Source: Solanum dulcamara (Eukaryota; Streptophyta; Magnoliopsida; Solanales; Solanaceae). From it: 64,000 nucleotides of DNA. Position 1 is the first letter of the stretch, and each line of letters opens with the position of its first letter. This document shows positions 21,444-34,100 of this stretch, piece after piece. Where the stretch lies: the NCBI RefSeq assembly GCF_947179165.1, contig NC_077239.1:67436634-67500633 (forward strand), given 5' to 3'. Both the position numbers and the translations under genes were made by a program. The notes beneath the pieces were generated by a model. The model saw nothing but the letters and a program-made list of their open reading frames with translations. It searched no databases and was not told the origin of the DNA.

Positions 21444-22790
21444 AGTGAATAATATAGTTTCCATCACCATAATATTTCTTTAGAATAGACATGTGAAATA
21501 CTAGGTGTACCCGAACAAACCTGGTGGTAAAGCCAACTCATAGGCCACCTCTCCAACACGCTTAAGAACTTCAAACAGCCCAATATACCTCGGACTAAGC
21601 TTACCTCGCTTACCAAATCTCACCACACCCTTCATGGGTAAAACCTTCAACAACACTTGCTCTCCCTCCATAAACTCCATGTCCCTGACCTTTCAGTTTG
21701 CATACTCCTTCTGCCTGCTCTGAGATGCTAGAAGCTTCTCATGAATGAATTTCACCTTCTCTAATGATTCAAAAGATCAGTTCCCTAAGGTCTTACCTCA
21801 AACACATTATATGGACCAATAGAAGACCTACATCTCCTCCCATATAATGCCTCAAATGGAGTCATATCATTGAGTAATATCTATTATTGTACGAAAACTC
21901 TACCAAGGGTAGGAACTGATCCCAATGACCACCAAAATCTATCATACATGCACAAAGCATATCCTCCAGCACTTAAATTTTCCTCTCAGACTGCCCATCA
22001 TTTTAAGGGTAAAATACAGTACTAAGATCCAATCTAATACCTAATTCATCATGAGTAGTCCTCTAAAAATTAGAAATAAATTACGTACCTCTATTTGATA
22101 TGATAAAAATTGGAACTCCATATAATCGAACAATCTTGTGAATATAGAGTTTGGATAACTTCTCTGCATCATAAGTCACTTTGACTGGAATAAAGTGAGC
22201 AGACTTAGTTAACTTATCAATAATCACCCATATTGAATCAAACTTACCCAGTGGCTTTGGAAGACCAATCACAAAATCCATTACAATCCTTTTCCACTTC
22301 CATTCAGGAATGAACATTCTTTGAAGTGTCCCTTGAGGCCTTTGGTGCTCATATTTTACCTGTTGACAATTTGGAAAATGGGTAACAAAATCAATAATGT
22401 CATGCTTACTACTTCACCAATAATGCTATCTCAGATCGCGATACATCTTGGTTGCACTAGGATGTATAGAGTACCTCAAATTGTAAGCCTCTACAAGAAT
22501 AGTCTGAATCAACTTATCAATATATGGCACACATACCCGCCTCTTAATCCTCAAAACGCCTTCCTCATTGATCATAGCCTCCTTGGAATCTCCTTGCAAG
22601 ACCATATCATGAATCCGCTTCAACTTCTCATCATCAAACTGCTTTCCTTTAATCTTATCAAGGAAAGAAGATCTTGCCTCCACACATGCCAAGAATCCTT
22701 CTTTCTCAATTACTTCAAGCCTCATAAAGTCATTAGCTAGAGTTTGAACCTCTTTAGCCAATGTATATTTGAAAACCTGCAAATGAGCTA
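21444..22790 (-). pseudogene. Element B: Gypsy integrase
   Basis: The minus strand shows the His-His-Cys-Cys region (HPSATKMYRDLR, then CQQVKYEHQRPQGTLQ; 22480-22330). The catalytic core follows: WKWKRIVMDFVIGLPK, FDSIWVIIDKLTKSAHFIPV and IVRLYGVPIFIISNRGT. In that last block the second acidic residue of the core, normally ISDRG, is Asn. Further down are [24 protein letters not shown] and MSILKKYYGDGNYII-like pieces. Several frameshifts and stops are present. The C-terminal part is cut by the junction deletion with the LTR. Confidence 0.85.
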
Positions 22791-24230
22791 AACTTCATAT
22801 GCTCTCTTCTTTTCTGCTTAAGACATCAGCCACTACATTAAATTTTCTCCGGTGATAAAAACTAGTGATATCATGTTCTTTAGCAATTCCATCTACCTTA
22901 TCTACCTTAAATTCAAGTCTATCTGAGTGAACACATATTGTAAACTGCGATGATCTGTATACACTTCACACTTTACCCTATATGGATAATATCTCCACTA
23001 CTTCAATACATATACAACCATAGCTAACTCTAAATCATGAGTGGGGTAATTATATTCATGTACATTCAATTGCCTTGAAGCATAGACAATTACATTTTTC
23101 TCTTGTATTAGCACTGCATCTAAACTAGAATATGATACATCATAATAAACAATGAAATTCTTACCTTTTACTTGTAAGGCAAGAACTGGTGCAGTAGTCA
23201 ATAAGGTCTTGAGTTTTAGAAAACTCTCTTCACACTCGTACGACTACATAAATGGAGCATTTTGCTTGGTCAGATTGGTCAGCTGGGAAGCAATGGAAGC
23301 AAATATCTTGACGAACCGACGGTAGTAGCTAGCCAAACCAACAAAGATCCTTACCTCTAAGACATTAGTGGGTCTTGCCCAACTCTTCACTACTTCAATC
23401 TTCTGGGGATCCACCATCACTCCATCCTTAGAAACCACGTGCCCCAACAAGGAAACTAAATCAAGCCAAAACTCACACTTGGAGAATTTGGCATGTAGCC
23501 TTTTCTCCCTTAACAATCCAGAATAATCCTCAGATGCTCTTCATGTTTTTTTCTTCTCTTTGAGTAGATCAATATATCATCAATAAAAAAATAATAAATA
23601 GATCCAAATATGTCTTAAAGATTCCATTCATCAGACTTATGAAAGCAGAAGACGCATTTATAAGCCCAAAAGACATTACCAATAATTCATAGTGCCCATA
23701 CCTGGTTCAAAAAATAGTCTTTGGTACATCTGCTGCCCGTATTTTCAACTGATGCTAACTGGGCCTCAAATCAATTTTTGAGAAAATGCAAGCACCTTGC
23801 AACTGATTGAATAAGTCATCAATGCGAGGAAGGGGATACCTATTTTTAATAGTCACCTTATTCAGCTTTCTGTAGTCTATGTACATATGAAGGATACCAT
23901 CCTTTTTCTTTACAAATAAACTGGAGCACCCCAAGGAGAGGCACTCAGTCTAATAAAACCTTTACCCAATAACTTTTGAAGTTGGGCCTTCAACTCCTTC
24001 AACTTAGTTGGGGCCATCCTATAAGGTGAAATGGAAATAGGGCGAGTGATCAGCTCCAGGTTGATACAAAAATCAATATCCCTATCAGGTGGCATACCAA
24101 GTAAGTTTGCAGGGAAAACATCCATAAACTCACACACTATCAAAATAGACTCAATCGATGGCACTTCAGAACTATCATCCCTAAGATGTGCTAGGAAGGC
24201 TAAACAACCTTTACTCACCAACTTCTTTGC
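22791..24230 (-). pseudogene. Element B: Gypsy reverse transcriptase and RNase H
   Basis: The reverse transcriptase begins with PISISPYRMAPTKLKELKAQ and [15 protein letters not shown]. After a frameshift it continues with [20 protein letters not shown]. The catalytic block is shifted out of frame (23580-23650). The connection domain has [28 protein letters not shown] and [20 protein letters not shown] (23516-23244). RNase H has [19 protein letters not shown] and [20 protein letters not shown] (23201-22998), so the first acidic residue of the DAS motif is present as DVS. The gene is broken by at least two frameshifts. Confidence 0.85.
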
Positions 24231-24710
24231 ACGAAGAAAAGAGATAATCTGAACTAGGGCAGGAAGATAGTCACCCTCCCACACCAACTGATCCATCCCA
24301 GGCTTAGCTAATGCCACAGTCTTAGCATTGCAATCTAAGATAGCAAAATTTAGATAGAGACAAGTCATACCCAAAATTACTTCAAAGTCAACCATCTCCA
24401 GAATAAGTAAATCTACACAAGTTCTTCTCCATAAAAAAGTCATAAGGCAATACCTATAAACTTTCTTAACTAGCACAGACTCACCAACAAGAGTAGAAAC
24501 ACAAATAGGCATGTCAAGTAAGTCACAATGTAAATCAAGTCCATCAGCAAATGCGGAAGATACATAAGAAAATGTGGATCCAGGATCAAACAATATGAAA
24601 GCCATGCGATCGTAGACCAGAAGAGTACCTGTGATAATAGCATTGGATGCCTTTGCCTCTGGCCTTCTAAGGAAAGCATAACAATGGGATTTGTTGCCCA
24701 TCTAACCATT
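24231..24710 (-). pseudogene. Element B: Gypsy aspartic protease
   Basis: The minus-strand frame has ILFDPGSTFSYVSSAFADG, ICVSTLVGESVLVKKVYRYC, LILEMVDFEVILGM and NFAILDCNAKTVALA, the full plant chromovirus protease pattern. It is fused in frame to the start of the reverse transcriptase (263 codons, 24701-23910). GMTCL stands where GMDWL is usual. Confidence 0.85.
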
Positions 24711-24869
24711 TCCCTTACTGGGATATACTCTATTAGTTCTAACCTGCCCACCAACTCTATCGGGCTGGTGACCACCATGACCTTGGCCTCCACATCCTCT
24801 AGAATAATGGCCCCTACCACAACCATCACCTCAACCTCTAGCTGCTGAGGCTTTATAACCTGATCATGC

Positions 24870-26108
24870 CAAGCTTGACTCTATCTTAGATAATATTTTC
24901 TGATATGTCTAGACTCACCACATCTGTAACAAGTCTTAGGGTCAAGAATGGGTCTTTGTGAAGAGAAAGAAGACTGAAGATAACCTCCAAAATTAGAAAA
25001 GGGCTGGCTAGTCTTTAACGAACCTCTATCTAAAACCTACAATGAAGACTAAATAGGATGGATCGAATAATTTCTAAAACTCCGTCCTTTGGAGTAAGAA
25101 CTACTAAACTCACCTTTCTTACGAAACTTCTTGAACATTGTCTCTTTAGGGAAGTTATCTGGTTTTACCCCCTCCACCTCTATCACAAAATCAACCACTT
25201 TCTAAAAAGATTTTGCTGAAGCAGCCAACTGTAAAGGTAGAATTCGTAAATCTTACCTCAATCTCTTCACAAGGAGGCGAATCGTCTCTTCTGGACTAAA
25301 GCAAAGCTGAGTAACATATCTGGCTAATGCACAAAACTTGTCCTCATAGGCAGCAATGGACATCCTCCCGGCTCTATATTCAGGAACTCATCTCTCATCC
25401 TGTTCCTCAAGGTTCGGGGAATATACTTCTCCATGAAATAGTCAAAAAAAGTTTCTCAAGTCATAGGTGGTGCCTCTGCTAGTCGACACTCAACGTGAGA
25501 TCGCCACCATAATTTAGAGTCTCCCTTAAACTAGTATGTCATAAATTCAACACAAAATTGCTTTACTATATCCATCTTATGAAGAAGCTCATGACAATCA
25601 ACAAGGAAATCATAAGCATCCTTAAATTCAGTACCCTTGAAGATCGGGGGTTTCAACTTCAAGAACTTAACAAAGAGATCATAGTAGTCACTAGTCATTA
25701 TCGAACCTGTAGTCAATAGAGAGAACATGTTTGTTCCTGAGGGTGCAGTCATATAGAGAGCTACAACAGTTGTATATTGTACTCTTGGGATATATGGTGC
25801 TGGGAGAGATTATCCCTGATTGGATAACCCACTAAGATAGATAAGAACCCGGTGGATCATCTCTGGACTAAGATGGGGTGGTGCTTCTCTCTCATGACCT
25901 TCTCATCCTCTACCTCAACATCCTCTCTAGTTACTTCATCAACCGGTAGAGGGGTTGCTGCTTTTTCCCTGGCTGGCCCAACTGCCTGGTCCCTGCCCCT
26001 AGTGGGATTTCTCTTACGACCTCTACCACTACCTCTTATTGCTACTCCTTCTATGGCTACAACCCTAACAGCTGGCTTAGGTGCTGCTATTGCTCTAGTT
26101 TTAACCAT
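24870..26108 (-). pseudogene. Element B: Gypsy gag
   Basis: The likely start is MVKTRAIAAPKPAVRVV at 26108, followed by a Gly/Arg-rich segment (RGSGRGRKRNPTRGRDQ), typical of Tekay-type gag N-termini. The gag core has KLKPPIFKGTEFKDAYDFLV and ELLHKMDIVKQFCVEFMTY (25700-25531), then EKYIPRTLRNRMRDEF-like sequence. A zinc knuckle remnant near 24910-24940 reads CYRCGESRHIRKYY, with the last Cys changed to Tyr. The frame is interrupted repeatedly. Confidence 0.75.
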
Positions 26109-26310
26109 CTGCAAAAATAAAGTTAAGAATGTTAGATACCAATTTGTATCACCTAGATACCAATTGGATTCAAGTAATAACATGAAAGAAAGAAGGAATG
26201 GAGTTTTCCTAAAGTCCCATATCCTCTCGAAGAAAAGTAAAGGCATCCATGTATTATACCGCAAGACTCTACTAGACCTGTCCTTGTGTGATGAGATCAT
26301 CCAACCTAAG

Positions 26311-26323
26311 GCTATAATACCAA
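26311..26323 (-). other. Element B: primer binding site
   Basis: The minus strand reads TTGGTATTATAGC a few bases after the LTR end. This is a damaged form of the TTGGTATCAGAGC site for initiator tRNA-Met. Confidence 0.6.
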
Positions 26324-26326
26324 GTC

Positions 26327-27868
26327 TTTCATGACCCAAAATGGGCCATGAATAGTACCCACACTTAACCTCCTTGGTGGGAGAACCAATGATATAAACC
26401 TCAACTTATAAAATATGAAAATAACACGGAAGCTCAATTTATTAGAGTAACAAAATAATAAAATTACTAAAATTTATAAGATACGTTTTTTCAAAACCTG
26501 AAAGTCATCACTTCAAGGAAATCTAATTCTAAAATACTTAAGTCTAAAAATATCAATACCAGAATAAATAAATAACTTAATGTGTTCGAAAACTAAGGAC
26601 ATCATTCCATGTCCGCGAGAATCCAACACGAGTTAAAAAGAATAGCTCACCATGGAACCTGATGTGTTGGACATTGGCTAGAGATGAGGTCAAGTCAAAG
26701 TCGATGGAACACTTGCTGCACTTCATAAAATAAGACAAAGAAAAATACAAGTAGGGGTTAGTACGGGATAATATGTATTGAGTAGGTATCATCGATCAAC
26801 TCAAAATAAAAATCAATATGCATAATAAACTTCACACATTACTCAATGACTATCAATCACTATTAAGAGTCTATCTATAATATAAAATAAACCATAACCT
26901 ACCTCAACCGAAGAACCAAAGTCAAACAAGCTAATTCACCAATGCTTTTCCCTTCTTCAATGCCTCTGAACGTTTGCAATTTATCAAATATACAACATTC
27001 ATAAGTAAACAAGTCTGTATACACCCATATCACTATATGTCTAGCCTAGACTCATAAATTCACCCAAACCTATAATCAAGTCCCTAAATTGCAAGCCTAG
27101 GGTTAAGTCTTAATTCCTCCAATATCATAACTCTAATGGTATTTAGGTAATACAATACACCTAAAATTCAATTAGGTATACTAATATGTCCAATCTTAAG
27201 GACATTAACCAATGTGAACAACAAAATATGAAACCCACGAGAATATTTCAAGACACAACATATACCAAAGCTTTACAATAAAACAGTGTCAAGGTCCGCA
27301 ACAAGTAACAAACCGGAAATCTTTTTTTTTCTATATTCCACTACACACCATTATTTTTTTTACTCATCTAACATCAATTCCTAATGACTCCCTAGCCCTA
27401 TTGATTGGTCATTATTAATAATGATTGGTTATTTAATTAGTCAACCCAATTGCACTCATAATGTCACCAGTAATTATGACCATCTACCTCTATATACATA
27501 TAACAGTATGAAAAGAATACACATTCAAGTGCTTTCCTGCACCTGTGAGCATTCCATCAACTTGAGACTTGTAGGTGAAAGTGATTCTATTGCTTTTGGT
27601 GCCGCTGAAGTTGTATTGAGTTTTCTGACTTAAAGGATAGTACCCTCTATTTACCATTAATTAATTTTAATAAATATGGGATAAGTGGTATAGTTTAGTA
27701 ACTAAACTATCACTTTAGTCCACAAATTAAATTAATTATCTAAAGTTAGCCCGCAATTAAATAACCATAGTTATCGAATAGTCCAAATACCCATTAAAAA
27801 TTTACGAAATGAGTTTTTTTATAAAATAAAAATCTCTAGTACTCAAAATGACCTAATGGGTTATTACA
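26327..27868 (-). mobile_element. Element B: complete LTR (5' LTR of B)
   Basis: This is a 1.54 kb LTR on the minus strand, from TGTAATAACCC (reverse complement ending at 27868) to GGGTCATGAAA (26327; TGACA decayed to TGAAA). The inner 1.3 kb match the LTR at 20149-21443. The primer binding site and gag of B follow on one side. On the other side, at 27869-28194, lies the C-terminal end of a second copy of the polyprotein, so this LTR is shared by two internal regions. Confidence 0.85.
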
Positions 27869-28194
27869 ACAGATATCAATTTGCCTACCGTTCATCCCCA
27901 AATGGTTAAAAGAACAGGGGTAAAAAAGGGTACCTAAATCAGCAAATAAATATGGATATCTTTCACGCATATCAAACTCAATCTCCCAAGTAGACTCCTC
28001 AATCATAGGAATCCTCCACTGGACCTTCATAGGCGTAATCTCCCTTGACATCAACTTATGGGCTCCCTATCAAAAATAGCTACAGGCTCCTCCTCATAAG
28101 ACAAATTCTCATCAAGCAAGACCGAATCCCAGTGAATAATATAGTTTCCATCACCATGATATTTTTTTAGCATAGATATATGATATTTCATCTT
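27869..28194 (-). pseudogene. C-terminal end of a Gypsy polyprotein beyond the B LTR
   Basis: The minus strand reads HISMLKKYHGDGNYIIHWDS, VLLDENLSYEEEPVAIFD, a stop, then MKVQWRIPMIEESTWEIEFD and MRERYPYLF. This is the usual tail of plant Gypsy integrase with its chromodomain-like end. Bases 28131-28190 are homologous to 21444-21505 of element B. The coding match stops at about 28195, where element H sequence resumes. Confidence 0.8.
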
Positions 28195-28877
28195 ATCATC
28201 AAGATCACGCTTCAGCTATGTATAATTGAAAGTGAGGGCCATTGGGTCTAGTGTTACTGGTCTTAAGGGTTGTTTACAATCACAACTACTGATCTACCAT
28301 CTCCAATAGTATTGTTAGAGATTTTGTATATTTGGGTGTGTTGATCGCTAGGAAGTTACTCGATTATTTTCTTCTTTGGATTAGATAAGTTTGATTTTCT
28401 CATGATGAATACCCGATGTCTAAAGATCAAAATTTTATAACTTAAGCTTGTGGGGAGATTCGGTTGTGAGAATGAAATCTTGACAAGATCTGTGATGGTT
28501 TGCATATTATGAATATAGGGTGGTTGTTCAGGTTCACTTCTTGTTGTAGCTGGTATTAATTCAAAACTTTGTCGTGGGTATGTGAGAAAAGATTCGCTTT
28601 GGTGGTTGTGTTATGATTCAATAGGTTTCGATTCATATTGGATTCATGGGTTAGTTTATGGCTTGGTAATCACTCCTGATTTGTAAATCTTCCAAAGTTT
28701 GATTTGAAAATGCAGTTCTTATTAGTTCATCTTGATGGAATGGTCTTAAGGAGGAGCTCACTTGGAGGAATTACCATCGACACTGTAAGATAATAACTCA
28801 GGCTTTAGGTAACGTCGGCTGTTCTTCTTTTTCCTTCTTTATGTTCGAGGACGAACATGATTTTTAGTGGTGGATAA
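28195..28877 (+). mobile_element. Element H, upstream copy: internal region, right end
   Basis: It matches 34553-35240 collinearly (ATCATCAAGATCACG, GATCTACCATCTCCAATAGT, GAGGAGCTCACTTGGAGG). It ends with the motif TTCGAGGACGAAC, then TTTTTAGTGGTGGATAA just before the LTR. This is the usual sequence in front of the 3' LTR in Solanaceae Gypsy elements. Confidence 0.8.
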
Positions 28878-31188
28878 TGTAATCACCCATTAGGTCATTT
28901 TGAGAACTAATCCTCTCTTTTTCATTAAAGACTCTTTTCGTATAATTAAATTGAAAATCTTATACTATTCAGTAACACAATTAATTAGATGACGGGTGAT
29001 TTTAGATAATTGATCTAATTAGTGGTCTAAATTATTAAGTTATTTAATTCCTTATACCACTTGGCCATATATATTAAAAATAAGTTAGTGAATTTATCAC
29101 TTTTAGTTCATATTATTTTTGAGAAAAGAAAAAAAGCGTACCCTCCGAAAAGGAGTTCCCAGATGCAGCAAAACTAAAATGGTGGCCAACCTGCATCAAG
29201 TAAGAATTATAACTCTTTAATCCATGCAATTGTATATATGCATAGAGGTCTTACGATTATTATTATTATTAAAATAATGGGTGGTATATGATAAATAAGA
29301 GAAAATTGAATTCGCAAACTTCAATATGCTACTTCGTCTATGGTTCAGTGTGTTTGGACTTTGAAAAGGACTTTGGGGTCAATTATTATTTAATGATTCC
29401 AAATGGTCGTTAAATTAACAATGATAATGAATTGAGGCTTTGGTCTAGATTATTTTATAGCGGTTCATAGTTAATATGGATGATTATGACCCTGATTTTG
29501 GTTTTTCCAATTTTAATCAAATTATAATTCAAGTTTTAACATATTGAGATAGCTAATTAAATAATCGGTGTATCATATTATATGAATATAATTAGATTTA
29601 TATTATTGGAATCAATGGAGGCTTAACTCTAGACTTGAGATGTACGAAATTAACTATAGAATTTGGGTGAGTTTTTGGGTCTAAGCTAGACATATAATAA
29701 TATGTGTGTTGTTAGCTTTGAATCTTATTATGACTATTTATTTGATTAGATTGTGGTGTTTCAGAGACTAGTGGAAAAGTGAAGGCTCCAGTGGTTGATT
29801 GATCGTAATTTAGCTAAGGCAAATGAACTTCTAAACTTCAATTTAAGCTTATAGATAATAGTATTTCCTTGTTATGTGCATTAGGGAGTAATGAGAATTG
29901 AATTGGGTTATTGACTGTATGATTGATCTTAAAAATGGACGTGAGGGTATAAAATGACAATCTAATGATGTGTACTGGGGTGGTCGGTGTGATGAGATTA
30001 TTGACTTATCTTGGACATGTAAAATGTCTATATTAATATGAGATATGAAAATTATTGTTCATATCATGTTATTATCTTGAATTATATGAACATGAATTGA
30101 TTGCATTAGTTCTGACATATACTGTATTGAGATTGAAAATGATATGAAGCAAAGGGATCGGGCCACAGGCTCCGTGGTAGGTATAATGAAACAAAGGGGT
30201 TGGGCAACACACTCCGTGGCACGATGTGTATATTGAGGGGACGGGCCACACGCTCCGTGGTAGGATATATATATTGAGGGGATGGGCTACACACTTTGTG
30301 GCAGGTTATATGGACATAAATATCCCTTATGGGTTCTGGAATGTGATTCAGCGGATGTGTACCGATAGGACAGACATGCATCATTTCATTACAATGCATT
30401 ACATCGCATATTTTTGCATATTTGTAAATTCCTGTTTATCCATTATTGCTATGTATATGCTGAACTTGACTTGATATAATTTACTTGATAAGACTATTGA
30501 TGAGTATTCGTGGACTGTATTATTATTATTGCACAAAGTGTAGAGTTGGGCTGGTTTTATGAAAGTTGTAGTTAAGGAAGTTCGGTTGGGATGACAGGAG
30601 TACTTGTATCTATTGAGCTTTACTTATTTTTAGTTGTATAATTATTAAGTACCATGTTGTTTGGTACTCAATCCTTGCTTCCACACTTATATAGTTTGTG
30701 AGCCTAGACTTGCTTGATCTCCTAGTATTTCCTATCATATTCGAGGCTATTATTCGAGTGTTGAAGTAGCTATTACATTCATCAAGCGGACACCTCTTAC
30801 TCTTTTATTATGTTTTCATCCTATTAAAGAGACAAAGACATTGTGACTGTATTTTCTTTCGTACTTCGGTAATATATTAGTGGCTTGTACACGTGACAAT
30901 CAATTTTGGGGGATTTTGAGATTAGTTACCTATTTTGGGAATGCTACTTCGAGAAATGCTGCTTGAGGATAAACTAGATATGCTGCGATATTTTGACATC
31001 ATAATCTTTTTTATTTCATTTTTCACAAGCTTGGACAACAAGAATCTTCTTTTATTTGGCCAATAGCTCATTTAGTTAAACCTTGCTTTATTTTATTTAC
31101 TTCCGCATTTATTTTCTGTTGAGTTTTAGGCTGACTTGTCTTGGTGGGTTAAGATGAGTGCCATCGCACTCGATTTTGGATTGTGACA
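28878..31188 (+). mobile_element. Element H: first LTR, shared by two internal regions
   Basis: This 2.31 kb LTR runs from TGTAATCACCCATTAGG to GGATTGTGACA. It is homologous along its length to 35241-37373. It is preceded by one internal 3' end (28195-28877) and followed by a second internal region with its own leader, so it is both a 3' and a 5' LTR in position. Confidence 0.85.
30142..30310 (+). repeat. Tandem units with GGGCCACACGCTCCGTGG core in the H LTR
   Basis: Four diverged units of about 40-48 bp each carry GGGCCACAC(G/A)CTCCGTGG or a variant, separated by an AT-rich TATATATTGAGGGG-type spacer. The second LTR has three recognisable units at 36505-36620. The cores have partial dyad symmetry (CCAC..GTGG). 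Confidence 0.65.
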
Positions 31189-34100
31189 AAGTCTCACGTG
31201 TATATAGGATGAGTCTAACTAGAGTCTTAAGGATCAGTATAAAGACGTCTGTACTTATCTTTGAGAGGTTATGAAAAATGTTAGGAAATATCTTCACTTC
31301 TTGATTCTCTATCATGCATTCTTGTTCCGATTTAATTTCTATCACTTTACTCCATTCTCTCACTTATAGTTGTGACTCGTGCTCAATTCTGCGTGCTTAT
31401 AGTTTAAATATTATCACATGGTATAGATCTAATTTTGAGGTTGAAGTGATAGACTTATGGAAAGAATGTGTGGTCGAACTTATAATACACCACAATTTAG
31501 AAAAAGTTAGTAAGGTTGTTGTTCAATGATGTATTTTGAGGATATAGTATAGAAGGAGTAACAATGGTTGTGATATTTCATGAACATCTTGCTTAGTGTA
31601 TGAAGGAGATGATGTTGTACCAATAGTGATCAGAATTTCCATAGTTGTTTCATATAGTGGGTGTATATCAAGAAGGGTTATAATATGTCCACTATAATGA
31701 TACCTTTATTTACTTGGTTAAGGTTATAGGTTATATTGCTTCTGCTATTGACTTGACCTACAGAAGGGTGCATATCTCTTTCGACTGAAGACTAAAATGT
31801 TTTGATAATGCTGTTACATAATGTCTAGGAAGGTGTAGACTATCTAGGTACGATCTTTTCGATGGGTATAATGCGTTCTAGTGGTAGATCTACTGGACTT
31901 TCACGGTGTGGTACTAGTGGTGTATGAAAATGAATACGTCAATTATCAAGTGCGAATACTAACTACTTAAGAATTATCAGTTGTATCCCATGCCCATATA
32001 ATGAGATTCGAAATGGCATTCATATTTGAGAAACCAACTAGTTTGTTACTAGAGACGCTAAACATTGTTTATAAGAAAGAATTTAGTGGTAGATATTTGG
32101 TATGATTAATGCGTTTAGGTTGTGAAGTGTATCCTGAGGATTCTAAATAAGGACTTGTAATTTAACCATAAACTCCAAGGGAGTGGATCAATATCGAAAT
32201 GATGAGCTTATGGGCAAAGAAAGTAGTGATGAGTATACTTATGTGAAGGGAATTGAGAATTATAGTGAGAAAAAGTGCATATAAAATTGGGTTAAGTCCT
32301 TTGAATTTTATTAGTATTACTGGTTTAAGGTGTCATATCGATTGACAAGGCTGACTTTGAGATAATGGCAATGGTTACTGAGTATAACAGTAATAAAAAA
32401 ATCATCGATTGTGATAAGAGCCGAACCATACATTAAGGATTTTTGGTTAAATAGATTTGATATGATAATAATGACTTGCAGGTATCTAAATTGCGATTTT
32501 CTACTATTTGGTGAGTAGCGTGGCTGTATAGAAAGTCATAGAATGTGTTGAGACACTGCTCGAATAGAACTAAAAGAATCTAGAGTCATAAATAAAAATA
32601 ATTAGTGGAATGTAGTTTACCCTCCAAAACAAGAAGAGAAATATGATATTTACTTTGGTTGTAAGGGCCAAATGTATCTTCAGAGAGAGTGGAGAATTAA
32701 ATTCAGTGACACGTAGTTCTATTTATTTTTCTCTAGTTATGATTACAGTGTTATTCATATGGGTTATAAAGGCAGTATTCCGTTAATTCTATAGGAATTT
32801 GACTTTTGTATGGTAATAAGTTCTTTTGTGGTTTCGAGTTTGGTAACTGGTATAAGTAAATTTTAATGAAGGATACGATAAGATCAATGAAAAGGTGATC
32901 AATGATAGCTAAGATACATGAATTCATAAAGGTCTTCAAGGTATGAGCTAATGTTGATAGATAATGGAATTGGGTTACATAGATGGAATTTGAAATTCAA
33001 GTTGTTCATTGTAAGTCTACAATATGATGGTAAGTTTCATAAAAGTATAGACTAGTGAGGTGAAAATTGATCGATCTTGTTGGGTATTGAGAAATTGAAA
33101 TGACTTGTGCAGGATTTAGATCATAGATTTTATTGCTTTTGATCATTAAAAGGCCTAAGAAAGGGCTTCACTTAAAGTTTTGATTTAAAAGATGAGGTAA
33201 TATGTCATGAGTTGTTAGTCAAAGAATAAGGTTCGTAAATGAGTTAGCTAAAGGAACAATAATTTGGTATATTGAATAGTTCAAGGTATTTGGAATTTGC
33301 GTAATGGGAAGAATCTAAGAAATGAGAAGAAATAAGACACCACGTGTAAATCCTTAGTTCAAAGTTGAAGATTGTATGAATTTTATCCCTTGTGTTCAGA
33401 TATGACTATACAATGTAGATTAGTTCGAAAAAGACTTATGCGGAATGTAACAACAACCTTTTTGAAGGTTTGGTTTTGGTTTGAGTGACAAATAGTGAGG
33501 TATCAAAGATTATGTGTTTTTTATGGGGTAGATTCTCAAATTATGGTAGGTGACTTATGGATGTACTACAGGATGGGCTATAGTTCTTCATGGTTATTAA
33601 GGATTTCAAATTAGATTTATTATACTTTGTTGATGGGTTATACAAACTATTATGATGCATTACATAGACACTAGAGGGTAAATAGAGGATATGTTCTCAT
33701 AGTATGTATAATTATTCAGGTGACCAAGAATTTCTCTAAGTTTTGGTATGAGGTATATGATGATTTAAATGGCAGCTGAAATTTGGTATGTAAACTATTG
33801 CATGGAGTTGACATTGGGTGTGATTCAATATCTATACCTAGATGGAAAAGTACTGTCAGATTTGAAATTAGTGTTATCAGCCTTGGGTATGCCCCGTATC
33901 TATCATGGAATACTTAAATGGAAAGAGAGGGAGCCATAATTCAAATTATTTAGCGTGAAAATGTGTTGCTAAGAAGTCTTTGATACTAGTGACAGTTTGG
34001 GAGTAAGGTAAATGGCTTGCGTGGCTATGATGTTTTGTTAGTATTGAGAGTGTTGGCTTCAGTGGAGTACTATGAGGAGCATGTGGGGTTTGATAAATTG

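Noticed and set aside
22321..22740. 139-codon plus-strand frame
   Set aside because: It is antisense to the integrase zinc-binding region of element B.
25852..26334. 160-codon plus-strand frame
   Set aside because: It mirrors the minus-strand gag start of element B; the minus strand has the recognised MVKTRA start and Gly/Arg-rich region.
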